Assembly (NCBI GenBank): GCA_934271265.1
Contig: CAKQRE010000039.1
Location: 1-64,000 of the forward strand
DNA: 64,000 bases
Direction: 5' to 3'
Origin: an uncultured Clostridia bacterium
GTDB lineage: Bacteria; Bacillota; Clostridia; Christensenellales; Borkfalkiaceae
Under the pieces are notes generated by a model, which saw nothing but the letters and a program-made list of their open reading frames with translations, was not told where the DNA came from and searched no databases. The position numbers were made by a program, and so were the translations under genes. Shown here piece by piece: positions 24,560 to 34,199 of the stretch; positions within the stretch are counted from its first letter, which is position 1; each line of letters starts with the position of its first letter.

Positions 24560-25405
24560 TCAGCCCTTCACCGCGCCGACGGAAACACCGTTGATAAGAA
24601 CCTTCTGGAAACAGAAGAACAGCACGATACAAGGAAGAAGCATCACCGTAGCCGCCGCCATCTGCACGTTTGCCGGGGGAATGGATCCCGCATTGCTGAC
24701 GTAGCGGTAATACAGCCCGAGAGACAGGTTATACAGAGACTGTTTGTTGATATAGAGCAAAGGGGTCATGAAATCGTTCCAGCAACCGAGGAAGGACATC
24801 AGCATGACGTACCCCGCAATGGGAAGACACATCGGCATGACGATCACGAGATAAACGTACAATTTATTCGCCCCGTCCACCTTAGCCGCCTCGCATACCG
24901 AATCGGGGATCCCCTTCATGTACTGCCGCATCAGAAAAATATTCAGCGCGCCGCCCCCGCAGAAGCCGGGAACGATGAGAGGAGCCCACGTGTTCGTCCA
25001 CTGCATTCCGTAATAGATCTTATACAGGGGGATCTGCATGCAGATCGCGGGAAGCATCAGCGTGGAAATCACGATCGAAAACAGGAGATCTCTCCCCTTG
25101 AATTTCAGTTTCGCGAACCCGTAAGCGCAAAGGCTCGAAGAAAGGGTAATGCCGAACATGTTGACGACGCCGATGATGACGGTGTTTTTCAGCCACCACA
25201 GATACTTGGCGTCGATCGCCTTGGAAAACGCGGCAGCGGAAAACGCCGTGGGAAACAACTTGCCGGCAACGATATCATCGTCCGACATGAAAGCCTTCAG
25301 AATAAGCTGCGAGACCGGGAAAAGAAAGATCACGGCAAACAGCACGAGGAAAAAATATTTGATCGCAAGATTAACGGTTTTTACCGCTTTGATCGATCCC
25401 GTCAT
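24560..25405 (-). CDS. Carbohydrate ABC permease, MalG type (locus 1)
   Basis: Inner permease subunit of a carbohydrate uptake (CUT1) importer, 281 residues with six predicted membrane helices. The ATPase-coupling EAA loop reads EAAKVDGANKLYVYLVIVMPM. The C-terminal LPCIVLFFCFQKVLINGVSVGAVKG is the MalG-type ending. The start at 25405 is set by a TAATG overlap with the MalF stop and a GGGGAGGA site. Last gene of operon 1. The paralogue at 54555-55469 shares the block WNDFMTP and the ending VLFFCFQK. Confidence 0.94.
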   Translation of the reverse strand: MTGSIKAVKTVNLAIKYFFLVLFAVIFLFPVSQLILKAFMSDDDIVAGKLFPTAFSAAAFSKAIDAKYLWWLKNTVIIGVVNMFGITLSSSLCAYGFAKLKFKGRDLLFSIVISTLMLPAICMQIPLYKIYYGMQWTNTWAPLIVPGFCGGGALNIFLMRQYMKGIPDSVCEAAKVDGANKLYVYLVIVMPMCLPIAGYVMLMSFLGCWNDFMTPLLYINKQSLYNLSLGLYYRYVSNAGSIPPANVQMAAATVMLLPCIVLFFCFQKVLINGVSVGAVKG

Positions 25406-26328
25406 TATGCTTCCTCCCCGTAATAGACCCATTTGTTGAACCGGAAAGTAAGCGCGCTGATCGCCGCGATCACAAGGAAAAGCAGCCAACTGAGCGCACA
25501 CGCCACGGAAAGGTCCGTACTGTTATAAAAATCGTAGATCCTTACCACGATAAAATCGAGCTGTTCCTTGCCGGACGGTTCGATGTTCAGCGTGACTACG
25601 TTCGAAAACACCTGCAACGAGTTGATAATGCCCATGATCAGATTATAGAAAATCATCGGCGTGCACATGGGAATAATGATTTTAAACAGTTTTACGAAAT
25701 AGGGCGCGCCTTCGAGATCCGCCACCTCGAACATGGAATCGGGAATCGCCTTGATCTGCGCGATCCACAGGATCATACTGCCGCCGATCGAAAACAATCC
25801 CATGAAAATAAAGGTGAAAAACGCCGTTTTTTCGGAATCGTAAAAATCGAAGGATCTCAGGTGCATGGCGTTCAGAATGATATTGAACGCGCTCGCGTCC
25901 GACCCGTTCGCAAGAGAAGACCACAAAATACCGCTTACGACGGCGGGAAGCATGACGGGCAGATAATAGACCACCCGAAAAAGACGGATCCCTTTGATAT
26001 CTTTCGCAAGAGCAAGCGCCAAAGCGAAAGAGAGGACAAGATTTAACGGCAGAGAGATCAGCGTGTAAAGAAAAGTCGTGCCGAACGATTCGAAGATCTG
26101 TTTCCGGTAAGCGCCGAAAATGAGTTTATAGTTATCGAACCAGACCCATTTCCCCATTCCTTTCACCGTGGTATACGTTCTCGTAAAACTGTATCCGAGG
26201 GAGGAGATCATCGGCGCGATGGTAAACAACGCAATGCCGACCACGACGGGCAGAACGAACGCAAACGACGTGATCCAGTCCGGAAACGCGTTCTTCCCTG
26301 ATTTTTTTGTTACTTTGTTCATAGACAT
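25405..26328 (-). CDS. Carbohydrate ABC permease, MalF type (locus 1)
   Basis: Second membrane subunit of the CUT1 importer, 307 residues, with the FAFVLPVVVGIALFTIAPMISSLGYSFT first helix and a coupling loop FEVADLEGAPYFVKLFKIIIPM. It overlaps the MalG start by one base. Two ATGs (26328 and 26322) are possible; AAGGAA favours 26328. It is separated from the binding protein gene by 81 bases containing a long inverted repeat (26348-26404), likely to lower permease expression relative to the binding protein. Partner ATPase not in the operon. Confidence 0.93.
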   Translation of the reverse strand: MSMNKVTKKSGKNAFPDWITSFAFVLPVVVGIALFTIAPMISSLGYSFTRTYTTVKGMGKWVWFDNYKLIFGAYRKQIFESFGTTFLYTLISLPLNLVLSFALALALAKDIKGIRLFRVVYYLPVMLPAVVSGILWSSLANGSDASAFNIILNAMHLRSFDFYDSEKTAFFTFIFMGLFSIGGSMILWIAQIKAIPDSMFEVADLEGAPYFVKLFKIIIPMCTPMIFYNLIMGIINSLQVFSNVVTLNIEPSGKEQLDFIVVRIYDFYNSTDLSVACALSWLLFLVIAAISALTFRFNKWVYYGEEA

Positions 26329-26347
26329 GGTTCCTTAAGCGAAGGAT

Positions 26348-26404
26348 AGATCCCGGAATAAAATCGTTTTCCCGGAAAGGGGCATACTCCTCTTCCCGGG
26401 ATCT
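26348..26404 (-). promoter_or_regulatory. Intercistronic stem-loop between binding protein and MalF genes
   Basis: AGATCCCGG (26348-26356) and CCGGGATCT (26396-26404) pair perfectly across 39 bases that can pair further. Stem-loops at this place in sugar operons often stabilise the binding-protein mRNA or reduce readthrough. Confidence 0.6.
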
Positions 26405-26409
26405 CCGAT

Positions 26410-27930
26410 TTATTTGGCGGCGTTGATCCTCGCCATCATAGTATCTTTATATTGCTGCACTTTTCCGTAGATCTGCGAATAGTTGGACCGGTTCATCGCA
26501 AGCGTGAGATCGCTCGGCCAGAATCCGTCCTTCACGACGTAGGTCATGATGGAAATGGAGTTGTCGCTCACCGTTTTCTGCGCGGTCGCGGGGAAACAGT
26601 AGATATCGTTGACCGAGATGACCGTCTGCCCTTCCACGTCTTCCACGAAAGCGGCATGATTCAGGTTTTCTCCGCCGTATTTCAGCCATTCGCCCGAGGT
26701 CTTCATCGATTTCAGCGAGGGAACGCCCATCCCGATGGAGCCGAAAGCATTCTGACCGTCTTCGCTTGCGATATATTTAAGGAAGAGCCACGCATAATCG
26801 GCGTTCGTCATCTTTTCGGAAGTTCCTTCCTTCGTCTTCGCGTTTTCGGAAACTTTCGACTCTGCGGATTTCGCGATCGCATAGCCGCTGCACCCTACGC
26901 CGACGTAATCGTACGGGAAAGGAAGGAAATCGACTTCGAACCCCGCGTTCTGCGAGATCACGTCTCCCCACGACGGACGGGACGTGAACCAGAACACCGC
27001 TTTCTTGTTCGGGAAAGCGTTTGCGCCGTTCGAGGAAAGAGACTGCTTGACGTAACCGGGTTTAGAAAGCTCCTTGTACAGTTCGCGGAATGCCGTCATC
27101 GTTTCGTCGGAATCGACGCTGAGTACCTGCGAATAATCGGTATCCGAACCGTTCAGTTTGGAGGTATCGATCATCTTTCCGCCGTAGTGACGGACCATCG
27201 CTTCGTAAGAGGGCGCCCAGTTGTATCTCGCGTCCACCGCATAGGTATCTTTGATCAACCCCGCCTTCTTTTCTTCGTCCGGAACGGACTGCGGAGACGC
27301 GATGTTTTTATCGATCTGTTTTTTCACCGCGTCACACACTTTATAGAAAGTCTCGAGGTTCCATTCCGCTTTCAGATTGTCGAACGTTTCGTAACCGGCA
27401 AAACCCTTTCCGTTCTCCCCTTTTACAAGGGCGAGCATGGTTTTGTTTACGAAGGTAACGACGCGGTTATAGTCTCTCGGCATGAACCACACTCCTTCGT
27501 CCTGAGAATCGTAGTGGGTCGAATCGACGACTTCGGAATAAAGATCGTCGAAGGAAAAATCGGCGTCGGCTGCGGCATACGATCTTAAATCGACGAAATG
27601 CCCTCTCGAAGAATACGCCGCGTGCTGATCGCCCGTGGTGAAAACGACGTCCGGGAAGGAATCGTTCTGCACGTAGTTATCCATCGCCGTCGAATAGCCG
27701 CCCGCAATGGGATCGAGATTCACGACGACGTCGGGATATTTATCCTGGAATCCTTTTTTGTACTTTCTGAAGATCTCCTGCTCGGTACTCGTTCCCAAAA
27801 TACCGACCTTCAGCACAACCTTTGCGGCAGTATCTTCCCCGTTGTTCTCGTCAAACGGATTGTTGTTGCCGCAAGCCGCAAACGAAAAGCAGGTTGCAAC
27901 GGCAAGAAGGGCCGCGATCATTTTTTTCAT
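26410..27930 (-). CDS. Extracellular sugar-binding lipoprotein (locus 1)
   Basis: Family 1 extracellular solute-binding protein, 506 residues, anchored by Cys20 after lipobox FAAC, presenting oligosaccharides to the MalFG pair. The N-lobe KVGILGTSTEQEIFRKYKKGFQDKYPDVVVNLDP and the PDVVFTTGDQHAAYSSRGHFVDL block are typical of the CUT1 class; the second binding protein in this window has PDIVWTAGDQHSPYSGSGYFQDL at the same place, so the two are paralogues. Good GGGAGG site before 27930. The ligand is unknown; the flanking glycosidase-like lipoprotein suggests a plant or host glycan fragment. Confidence 0.94.
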   Translation of the reverse strand: MKKMIAALLAVATCFSFAACGNNNPFDENNGEDTAAKVVLKVGILGTSTEQEIFRKYKKGFQDKYPDVVVNLDPIAGGYSTAMDNYVQNDSFPDVVFTTGDQHAAYSSRGHFVDLRSYAAADADFSFDDLYSEVVDSTHYDSQDEGVWFMPRDYNRVVTFVNKTMLALVKGENGKGFAGYETFDNLKAEWNLETFYKVCDAVKKQIDKNIASPQSVPDEEKKAGLIKDTYAVDARYNWAPSYEAMVRHYGGKMIDTSKLNGSDTDYSQVLSVDSDETMTAFRELYKELSKPGYVKQSLSSNGANAFPNKKAVFWFTSRPSWGDVISQNAGFEVDFLPFPYDYVGVGCSGYAIAKSAESKVSENAKTKEGTSEKMTNADYAWLFLKYIASEDGQNAFGSIGMGVPSLKSMKTSGEWLKYGGENLNHAAFVEDVEGQTVISVNDIYCFPATAQKTVSDNSISIMTYVVKDGFWPSDLTLAMNRSNYSQIYGKVQQYKDTMMARINAAK

Positions 27931-27945
27931 ATCAGACCTCCCGGT

Positions 27946-30387
27946 TTATTTGACGAAAACTTTGCACGATCTGAAAGGTACGGTCACACGGACGGTATCT
28001 CCGTCTTCCGTATAATCCTGCGTTTCCTTTCCGTCAACGTAAACCTTCTGTTTTGAATTCTTTTTCAATATTACCTGTAATTTCAGGTTTTCCGTTTTTC
28101 CTCTCACGTAGGAAACCTGTACGAAATCTTCGCCGATCGAGAGATCGTAATCGACGCCGCGATAGCGAAGGTTTTCCATCTTCCACCAGTCGAGAGAATC
28201 GGGAAGATCGGGCGCGACGGAGAGCACGTCGTAATCGTCGCTCGAAATACCGAAGAACCCGTACGGGATCGTCGCAAGCATCAGGGCGGATTCGAGGAAT
28301 TCCTCGTCAAGCCCGATACCGCCGGCGGTACCGGCGCCTTGCATCACGATGCCGATCTGCGAATAATATTCGCGGTAGAAGTTCTTGGGGTTGGAGGAAT
28401 CGACGCCTGCGGCGTCGGCAACTTTCTTCACCTTTTCGTACCACGACTGAATACCTTTCAGCCTTTCGAAGCCGTTATCTGCCCCGTAAGCGGAAATTCT
28501 GGACATCATGTCGTAATAACTGAGGTACATAATGGCGCCGCCGTCCTGTACCTGTCCGCCGAACGTGTTCGTTCCGCCCCAGTTCCAGACGTACTGATTG
28601 ATATTTCTGACCGTGGTGGAACGGGGTGCAAACTCGAAGTCGTAAATGCCGAGCGTCCCTTCGTCTTTGAAGGAACCGTCGGCGTTGAGTCTCGTTCCTG
28701 TCACGCCGGAGGCGTAATTGCCTTCTTTTGCTTCCGTCGAACTGCCGGGCGCCGCTTCGGCGTCTTCCGCAACGATACGTTTACCGCTCACCCAGTCCAT
28801 GATCTTTTCCGCCTGTTCGTCCGTGCAGATGCCGGCGGCAACCGCTTCGAGGTTGAACATGATAAAGCCGTAATCGATCACTTCGCCGTTCGAGTCGAAC
28901 CCTTCGACGAATCTGCCCTTGCTCTCATCCCAGAAACCGGTTTTCGCCGTTTTGTTCAGAGGAGCCTGGATCGAGGCCCTGATTTTCCCGAGAAGTCCGG
29001 AAAGCGTTTCCGCAGTCTGCGAATAGGTCGCTCCGCTTTTTGCGGAAGCCGTATCCACGGAAGGCATTTCGACTTCGATGCCCGCCGCTTCCGCCATTCT
29101 TTCGAGATAGAGCATCGATTCCATGGCTTTGTAGTAGTAAATATTCGTGTAAAGCCCCTGCGGGTCGCAGGAAATGATATCCCAGTAACCGTTGCCGATA
29201 CTCGTGCCGACGTCGGTGTTTTTCGCGCCCTCGTGTCCCACGAAGAAATCCTTCATGGAGATAAGCCCGTTCTTACCGCCGCACACGTCGATCAGGAACT
29301 CCGCCGCTTTTCTGAACCGCGTGAGATTCTCGCGGAGATAATCGTCGTCTCCCGTATATTCGTAATAGGTCTTCGCGGCTCTTAAAAGAAGAGCGTTGTT
29401 GTTCGTCTGACGGGTGTCGTACTGTCCGCGGACGTAATTCATTCTCACCGCGCCCTGCACGTTCACGCCTTCTTTCGCCTTAACGGTAATGCGGATGCGG
29501 GTGATCGCGTCTCTCGATTCGTCGGAAGTACCCCAGTTCTCGTCGAGATACATCGGCATATAGATCACTTTATTGAAAGTCGCGCCGATGTTTGTGGGAT
29601 AAGTCGCGAAATCTTTATAAGAAACGGTATGCCACTCGTCGCTGCCGTATTTCTGCCACGACACGAAAATATCGTCGTATCCGCTCGTAGCGCCGATGTT
29701 CTTGAAATCGTTCATACGGATATCGATCTCGAGGAAGGGCGAATGTTTCGGTACGATATAGGTCGTTGCGGGAGAAGTGAACTCCACGGTGCTGATCCTC
29801 GAACTTTCCGCGGAGATCAGTCCGGAAGTCACTGCGGCGGTCGCGTCCTTATCGTTCAGGCGTACCGTCCAATCTTCCGCCATGTCGTTATCGTTCCATT
29901 CCCAACCCATGCTTTCGCCGCCGCTGAGCGCGTAATCGGGGAAGGGCCAACCCTGTCCGAAATAGGTAGTCGGCTGTCCGAGGTTCGGCTGGAGCGATTC
30001 CTTGTTCGACCACACGTAACCGAAGCGATCCACGGGGACGCTCGTCGTCCAGTCTTTGATCATGGCATAACGATCGTCCGGAACGGAGGTTTCCGAGTCG
30101 AAGTACATCAGGCTCATCGCTTCCCATTCCTTATTGAACATAACGGAATTACCGAGCGAAAGAGAGCCGATCCTCATATCGTCGTAACGAAGATGGCGGT
30201 GAAGATAATCGTTTAAAAAGGAGTCGAGCCCATCGTCGGAAGAAGAGAACTTCAGCATGGTGGAAGACCCCGATTCTCTTTTATAAACGTAGTCTTCTTT
30301 CGCGGTCGTTTCTCCCTTGTTGCCGCAGCCGCATGCAAAAAGCATGCAAGCTGCCGCACCGAGGGCGATCAGTCGTTTGGATTTCAT
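27946..30387 (-). CDS. Six-hairpin-glycosidase-like lipoprotein (paralogue A)
   Basis: An 813-residue extracellular lipoprotein (Cys near 19-21). An N-terminal signature, FSSSDDGLDSFLNDYLHRHLRYDD, is shared with two paralogues in this window. A beta-rich middle part follows (about 150-330, WxFPDY, EIDIRMNDF), then an (alpha/alpha)6-type region with NNNALLLRAAKTYYEYTGD, GGKNGLI, GNGYWDIISCDPQGLYTNIYYYKAM and a C-terminal beta domain (KMENLRYRGVDYDLSIGEDFVQVSY). This order resembles GH36/GH63/GH78-superfamily six-hairpin glycosidases. I cannot name the family or the catalytic acids. Cotranscribed with the binding protein 15 bases downstream. Confidence 0.75.
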   Translation of the reverse strand: MKSKRLIALGAAACMLFACGCGNKGETTAKEDYVYKRESGSSTMLKFSSSDDGLDSFLNDYLHRHLRYDDMRIGSLSLGNSVMFNKEWEAMSLMYFDSETSVPDDRYAMIKDWTTSVPVDRFGYVWSNKESLQPNLGQPTTYFGQGWPFPDYALSGGESMGWEWNDNDMAEDWTVRLNDKDATAAVTSGLISAESSRISTVEFTSPATTYIVPKHSPFLEIDIRMNDFKNIGATSGYDDIFVSWQKYGSDEWHTVSYKDFATYPTNIGATFNKVIYMPMYLDENWGTSDESRDAITRIRITVKAKEGVNVQGAVRMNYVRGQYDTRQTNNNALLLRAAKTYYEYTGDDDYLRENLTRFRKAAEFLIDVCGGKNGLISMKDFFVGHEGAKNTDVGTSIGNGYWDIISCDPQGLYTNIYYYKAMESMLYLERMAEAAGIEVEMPSVDTASAKSGATYSQTAETLSGLLGKIRASIQAPLNKTAKTGFWDESKGRFVEGFDSNGEVIDYGFIMFNLEAVAAGICTDEQAEKIMDWVSGKRIVAEDAEAAPGSSTEAKEGNYASGVTGTRLNADGSFKDEGTLGIYDFEFAPRSTTVRNINQYVWNWGGTNTFGGQVQDGGAIMYLSYYDMMSRISAYGADNGFERLKGIQSWYEKVKKVADAAGVDSSNPKNFYREYYSQIGIVMQGAGTAGGIGLDEEFLESALMLATIPYGFFGISSDDYDVLSVAPDLPDSLDWWKMENLRYRGVDYDLSIGEDFVQVSYVRGKTENLKLQVILKKNSKQKVYVDGKETQDYTEDGDTVRVTVPFRSCKVFVK

Positions 30388-30390
30388 AAA

Positions 30391-33300
30391 TTAATTACCT
30401 CTTTTCATGCGTACGAAGCAAGCCGCGGCAAGCATCGTAACGAGCGCGAGACCGACGGAAGCGATATCGGCGCTGCCTTTGCAGCCGCCGCTCTGAGCGG
30501 TGCTCTCCGTCTTTCCGGATTCGGTCACTTTTACCGTAAAGGCGAACGTTGCGGTGGTACCGCTGCCGTCCGTGGTGGATGCCGTGATCGTGACGGAGTT
30601 TTCGCCGACGACGAGGTTATCCCCGCCGGAGATTTCCCACGGAGCCTCCACGCCGTTTTTGAAGATGACGGTGAACACGTTTTTATCGAGAGAAGTCACC
30701 CCGGTAAGTTCGAGCGTACCGCCGTTTTCGATCTTCGTTCCGTCGTAATAAACTTCGTCGAATTCGACGGACGTGATCACGTCTTCTTTGATCACTTCTT
30801 CGAATTTCTTCGTTCCCGCATTGTATTTGAACGTATATTCCCTGCTCGTTTTGCCGAGGCTCGGAACGGTGAATCCCTCCGCGAAGGAGATCGTCCAGTC
30901 GGGATCCGGAGCGGCAACGTTGACCGCGTATTTTCCGGGCTTACCGAAAGTTCCGTCTTCCGTGTTGACCGATTTCGCGCGGAATACCAGCTGGATCTCG
31001 TTGGCTTCGTAGTGAACCATGATCACGTTGACCGGGCGGAAGGTAGCGTTCTTCTCGGTATCCATAAGTTCTTCGACCGTCATACCGTTATAGCGGATCT
31101 TCGTAAGGCAGTCGCGGATGAAACCGTAGCTTGCAAGATAATCGAGGGTCGCCGCGCTGTAACCGAGTTCGACGCCGGAAAGCCATTCGGCACCTGCGTT
31201 GATGTGGAGATAAGGTCCTTCGGTGATGTTCTTGTCGAATTTAATTTTGAATGCGATATTGCCGTCATCATCGACGGAAACGGGGTTTTCGACCGAAACG
31301 ACTTTGATCTCGCTGAATTCGAGCCCGGAGAGGTCAAGGTCTCTGCACCACCCGCCGAATTCGTATTTATAGGAGATCCCCATCGCGATCGCGCCGCCGC
31401 GGGGAAGGGTGAAACCGTCCGCAAGGGAAATCGTGATCTTATCCGCAAGCGTTCCGTCCGCATAGGCGATGCCGCCCGCTTCGACGGGAAGCGCTTTGCT
31501 CACGTAGAAGGCGATAAATTTATCGTTTTCGAAGATGACCTGAACGGCGTTCGGAATCTCGTTACCGTTTGCGTCTTTCGCGGCAAGCAGTTCGTCGATC
31601 GTCTTTCCGTTGATCTTCACCGAAGATTTGATCCATTCTTCGTTCGTGATATCCGCGTATTTTTCATAAGCCGTTCCGCGAACGTTCTTTGAGAAGTGGA
31701 GCTGGAAGCCGTAAGCGTTTCTCGCGGCGTCGCTGATAAGCTGTTTCACGCCCGCATATTCGAGAGCGATGTCTTCGTCAGCTTCGTAACTGTCGGTCAC
31801 CGTCACTTTGAATTTCGCCGCGCCGTTCGTCTCGACGAAAACGCATTCGAAAATATAATAGTGCGCAAGTTCCGCCACTGCGGAAGCCGAAGCCTTGTTC
31901 GGGATATCGTTATAGAAGTTCATTCCCTTCATCAGCACGAGCTTGTCGCCCACGCTCCACGCGGAATGATTTGTTTTGATCTGCAGCACGCTCGCGTTGC
32001 TGTACTGAATGACCGTAAGCTCCCCTTTCACCATCTGTTCGAAAGTCTGACCGTTGAACATCACGTATTTCGTGGTGCTTTCGACCATATCGATGGGGAA
32101 TCCTTCTTTGGACAGCTCGCCGAGAGCCTTGGAAGAAATGTTGATGAACGGAGAACCGTTGCCGCCTTCCTTCGCGCCTTCTACCATGCCGCCGTCTTCC
32201 ACGTCGAACTCAAGTCCTTTGAGGATGACCGTCTCGTGCCATGCGGGATTCGTCCATTCGAAGGACTTATCTTCCGTCGTTTCGTAACCGGAGGGGAAAC
32301 GGATGCCGGCAAGAACGGAAACCTTGTTGCCGTCGCCGAGAGCATTGTTGCCCGGTTCGATCACGCCCGCTCTGCCGTCGATCCACAGCGTGATGAAATT
32401 CGCGCCTTCGAAGATCGCGCTCACGTTGGGATATACGGGGTTTTCTTCCGTGCCGATATTGATCGCTTTGATCTCGGCAAGCGTTTTGCCGTTTACTTTT
32501 ACGTATTTATTGAACCAGGCTTCGCCGGAAATGTCCGTGCCCGCTTCGATATCGCCGCGCACTTCCTGTTCGAAGTGGATCTGCATGCCGTATTTGTTTT
32601 CATCGACGGAATAGTGTCCGATCTCCATTTTTTTGACCGCGACCGGCGTATATGCGTTGCCGAGGTCTTTTTCGAACACGAATCCGTTATCGCCGTAAGT
32701 CGCCTTGTATCCGGCGTCGAGGCAATAGGTCGCGTTGTCCGCGGAGGAGAACACAAAACCCTTGGGAAGACGGATAACGTCTCCCTTCTGCCATGCCCAG
32801 TCTCCTTCGTTTTTCAGGATCTGCACGATGGTGTTCGTTGCCACGTTGAAGTATCCGACGGAAGAAAGAGGCTTGCCGTTCACGGTGATCTCCGTGACGT
32901 TCTGCATCGCGACGGGTGCCGTAAACGGTACCTGAGCGGTAAGATCCAGGTTAACGAAGTTGCCCGCGTTTCCGTTCCATCTGAGACCGATCTGCTGACC
33001 GAACGTCGCGTTGCCGCCCTCCGTCGCTACGACGGAAAACGCGAAATCGCGCGAGGTAACGCCGATCGCGCTGCCCGTCGGTCCGTATACCGTAAAGCCT
33101 TTCTTAAACACGATCTCGTCTCCGACCGTCCAGCTGAACGTATGTCCGCTTTCCGGCAATAAGCCGAGGCTCTGGATCTTCGCGCCGTTCAGTTCCGTTT
33201 CGAGAACGTAAAGGAAAGCGTGCGCTTCGGCGATCGAACCGCCGTTGAAGGTGACGTTGTTCACCGCGTTCGCCTGCGTGAGCGCATAGCCGCTCTCCGG

Positions 33301-34047
33301 GATATCCGCGATGTTTTTATCGATCATAAATCCTGCGGAATTGCCCGCGCCGAGTCCGAGAGGAAGGAAAGAAACTTCGGGGGCGATGTCAGGCTCTTCG
33401 TTGATGCCCGTGGCATAGATCGGAAGATTCGGACTGAGCGTCTGCACCGCAACGTAACATTTTCCGTTTGCGAAACTGTCTCTCGTAAGGTTGAGTTTCG
33501 TGCCTCTCTCACCGACGACTTTCGTGCCGTTTATTTCGAAATAAGATTCGTCGCCTTCGGCACCCGTTCCGATATAGAACGCGAATTTAACGTATTTGCT
33601 GTAGATTCCCGAGGGCGCTCCCGCGTCGGTACCGATCACGCCGCTTGTCGCATAGCCGTTACCGAGCTGCATCGAGCCGTCCTGGATCAGCGCGGAAAGT
33701 TTGACGTGTCCGCCCTTCGACCCCGCGGGATACCAATCTTCCGCCACTTTCGTCACGATCGTAGAATCGTCGATCAGATGCAACGCCGCCCAGTTTCCGG
33801 CGGTCGTTTTCAGATACACGAAATTGACTTTCGTAAGATCGAATTCCGTTCTGTTGTAAGTCGGCACGCTGCCGGAAAGTTTAATAACGGAAGCTCCCTC
33901 GTCGTTGGTCGCGAGGGTCTCCATGTTGTCGTTCTGGTACCAGCCGTTCTCGTCGAACCCGTCCGCCGCGGGTGCGGCGAAGGCAACGCTTGCAACGACC
34001 GACATCGCCATCAGAGCGATCAGGACGCACAGTGCCAATTTTCTCAT
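30391..34047 (-). CDS. Large modular cell-surface protein with C-terminal sorting-like tail
   Basis: Secreted protein of 1218 residues with a standard signal peptide (cleavage near FAAPAADG). After a beta-rich N-terminal half, a module of about 150-190 residues recurs starting near 487 (YGMQIHFEQEVRG), 779 (YGFQLHFSKNVRG) and 931 (IAFKIKFDKNITE); each carries VNGKT or similar, a VxxIFEGxxFI strand and a closing GFTLPRG-type turn. An Ig-like domain follows (about 1090-1175), then GGCKGSA at 1187, a hydrophobic helix and RMKRGN at the end. First of five genes in operon 1 behind lacI; GGGAGG site before 34047. Probably a wall-displayed glycan-binding protein; no catalytic motif seen. Confidence 0.8.
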   Translation of the reverse strand: MRKLALCVLIALMAMSVVASVAFAAPAADGFDENGWYQNDNMETLATNDEGASVIKLSGSVPTYNRTEFDLTKVNFVYLKTTAGNWAALHLIDDSTIVTKVAEDWYPAGSKGGHVKLSALIQDGSMQLGNGYATSGVIGTDAGAPSGIYSKYVKFAFYIGTGAEGDESYFEINGTKVVGERGTKLNLTRDSFANGKCYVAVQTLSPNLPIYATGINEEPDIAPEVSFLPLGLGAGNSAGFMIDKNIADIPESGYALTQANAVNNVTFNGGSIAEAHAFLYVLETELNGAKIQSLGLLPESGHTFSWTVGDEIVFKKGFTVYGPTGSAIGVTSRDFAFSVVATEGGNATFGQQIGLRWNGNAGNFVNLDLTAQVPFTAPVAMQNVTEITVNGKPLSSVGYFNVATNTIVQILKNEGDWAWQKGDVIRLPKGFVFSSADNATYCLDAGYKATYGDNGFVFEKDLGNAYTPVAVKKMEIGHYSVDENKYGMQIHFEQEVRGDIEAGTDISGEAWFNKYVKVNGKTLAEIKAINIGTEENPVYPNVSAIFEGANFITLWIDGRAGVIEPGNNALGDGNKVSVLAGIRFPSGYETTEDKSFEWTNPAWHETVILKGLEFDVEDGGMVEGAKEGGNGSPFINISSKALGELSKEGFPIDMVESTTKYVMFNGQTFEQMVKGELTVIQYSNASVLQIKTNHSAWSVGDKLVLMKGMNFYNDIPNKASASAVAELAHYYIFECVFVETNGAAKFKVTVTDSYEADEDIALEYAGVKQLISDAARNAYGFQLHFSKNVRGTAYEKYADITNEEWIKSSVKINGKTIDELLAAKDANGNEIPNAVQVIFENDKFIAFYVSKALPVEAGGIAYADGTLADKITISLADGFTLPRGGAIAMGISYKYEFGGWCRDLDLSGLEFSEIKVVSVENPVSVDDDGNIAFKIKFDKNITEGPYLHINAGAEWLSGVELGYSAATLDYLASYGFIRDCLTKIRYNGMTVEELMDTEKNATFRPVNVIMVHYEANEIQLVFRAKSVNTEDGTFGKPGKYAVNVAAPDPDWTISFAEGFTVPSLGKTSREYTFKYNAGTKKFEEVIKEDVITSVEFDEVYYDGTKIENGGTLELTGVTSLDKNVFTVIFKNGVEAPWEISGGDNLVVGENSVTITASTTDGSGTTATFAFTVKVTESGKTESTAQSGGCKGSADIASVGLALVTMLAAACFVRMKRGN

Positions 34048-34199
34048 ATTTAACCTCCCTGTCGGCAGCGGGATCGCCGCCGATCAAATTTCTTTGCCTT
34101 TTTATTCCGCTCTTTTATTATGCGCCGTTTCCGGAGATTCCGTCCGATAAACGGCAAAAAGAGCTTCTTTTCCCCGTTCCGCGCCGGCGGAACGATTGT

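Noticed and set aside
31696..33162. A 488-codon plus-strand open frame inside the 1218-residue protein gene
   Set aside because: Antisense shadow of a long gene with biased codons; composition is rich in Arg, His, Phe and Val without domain sense.
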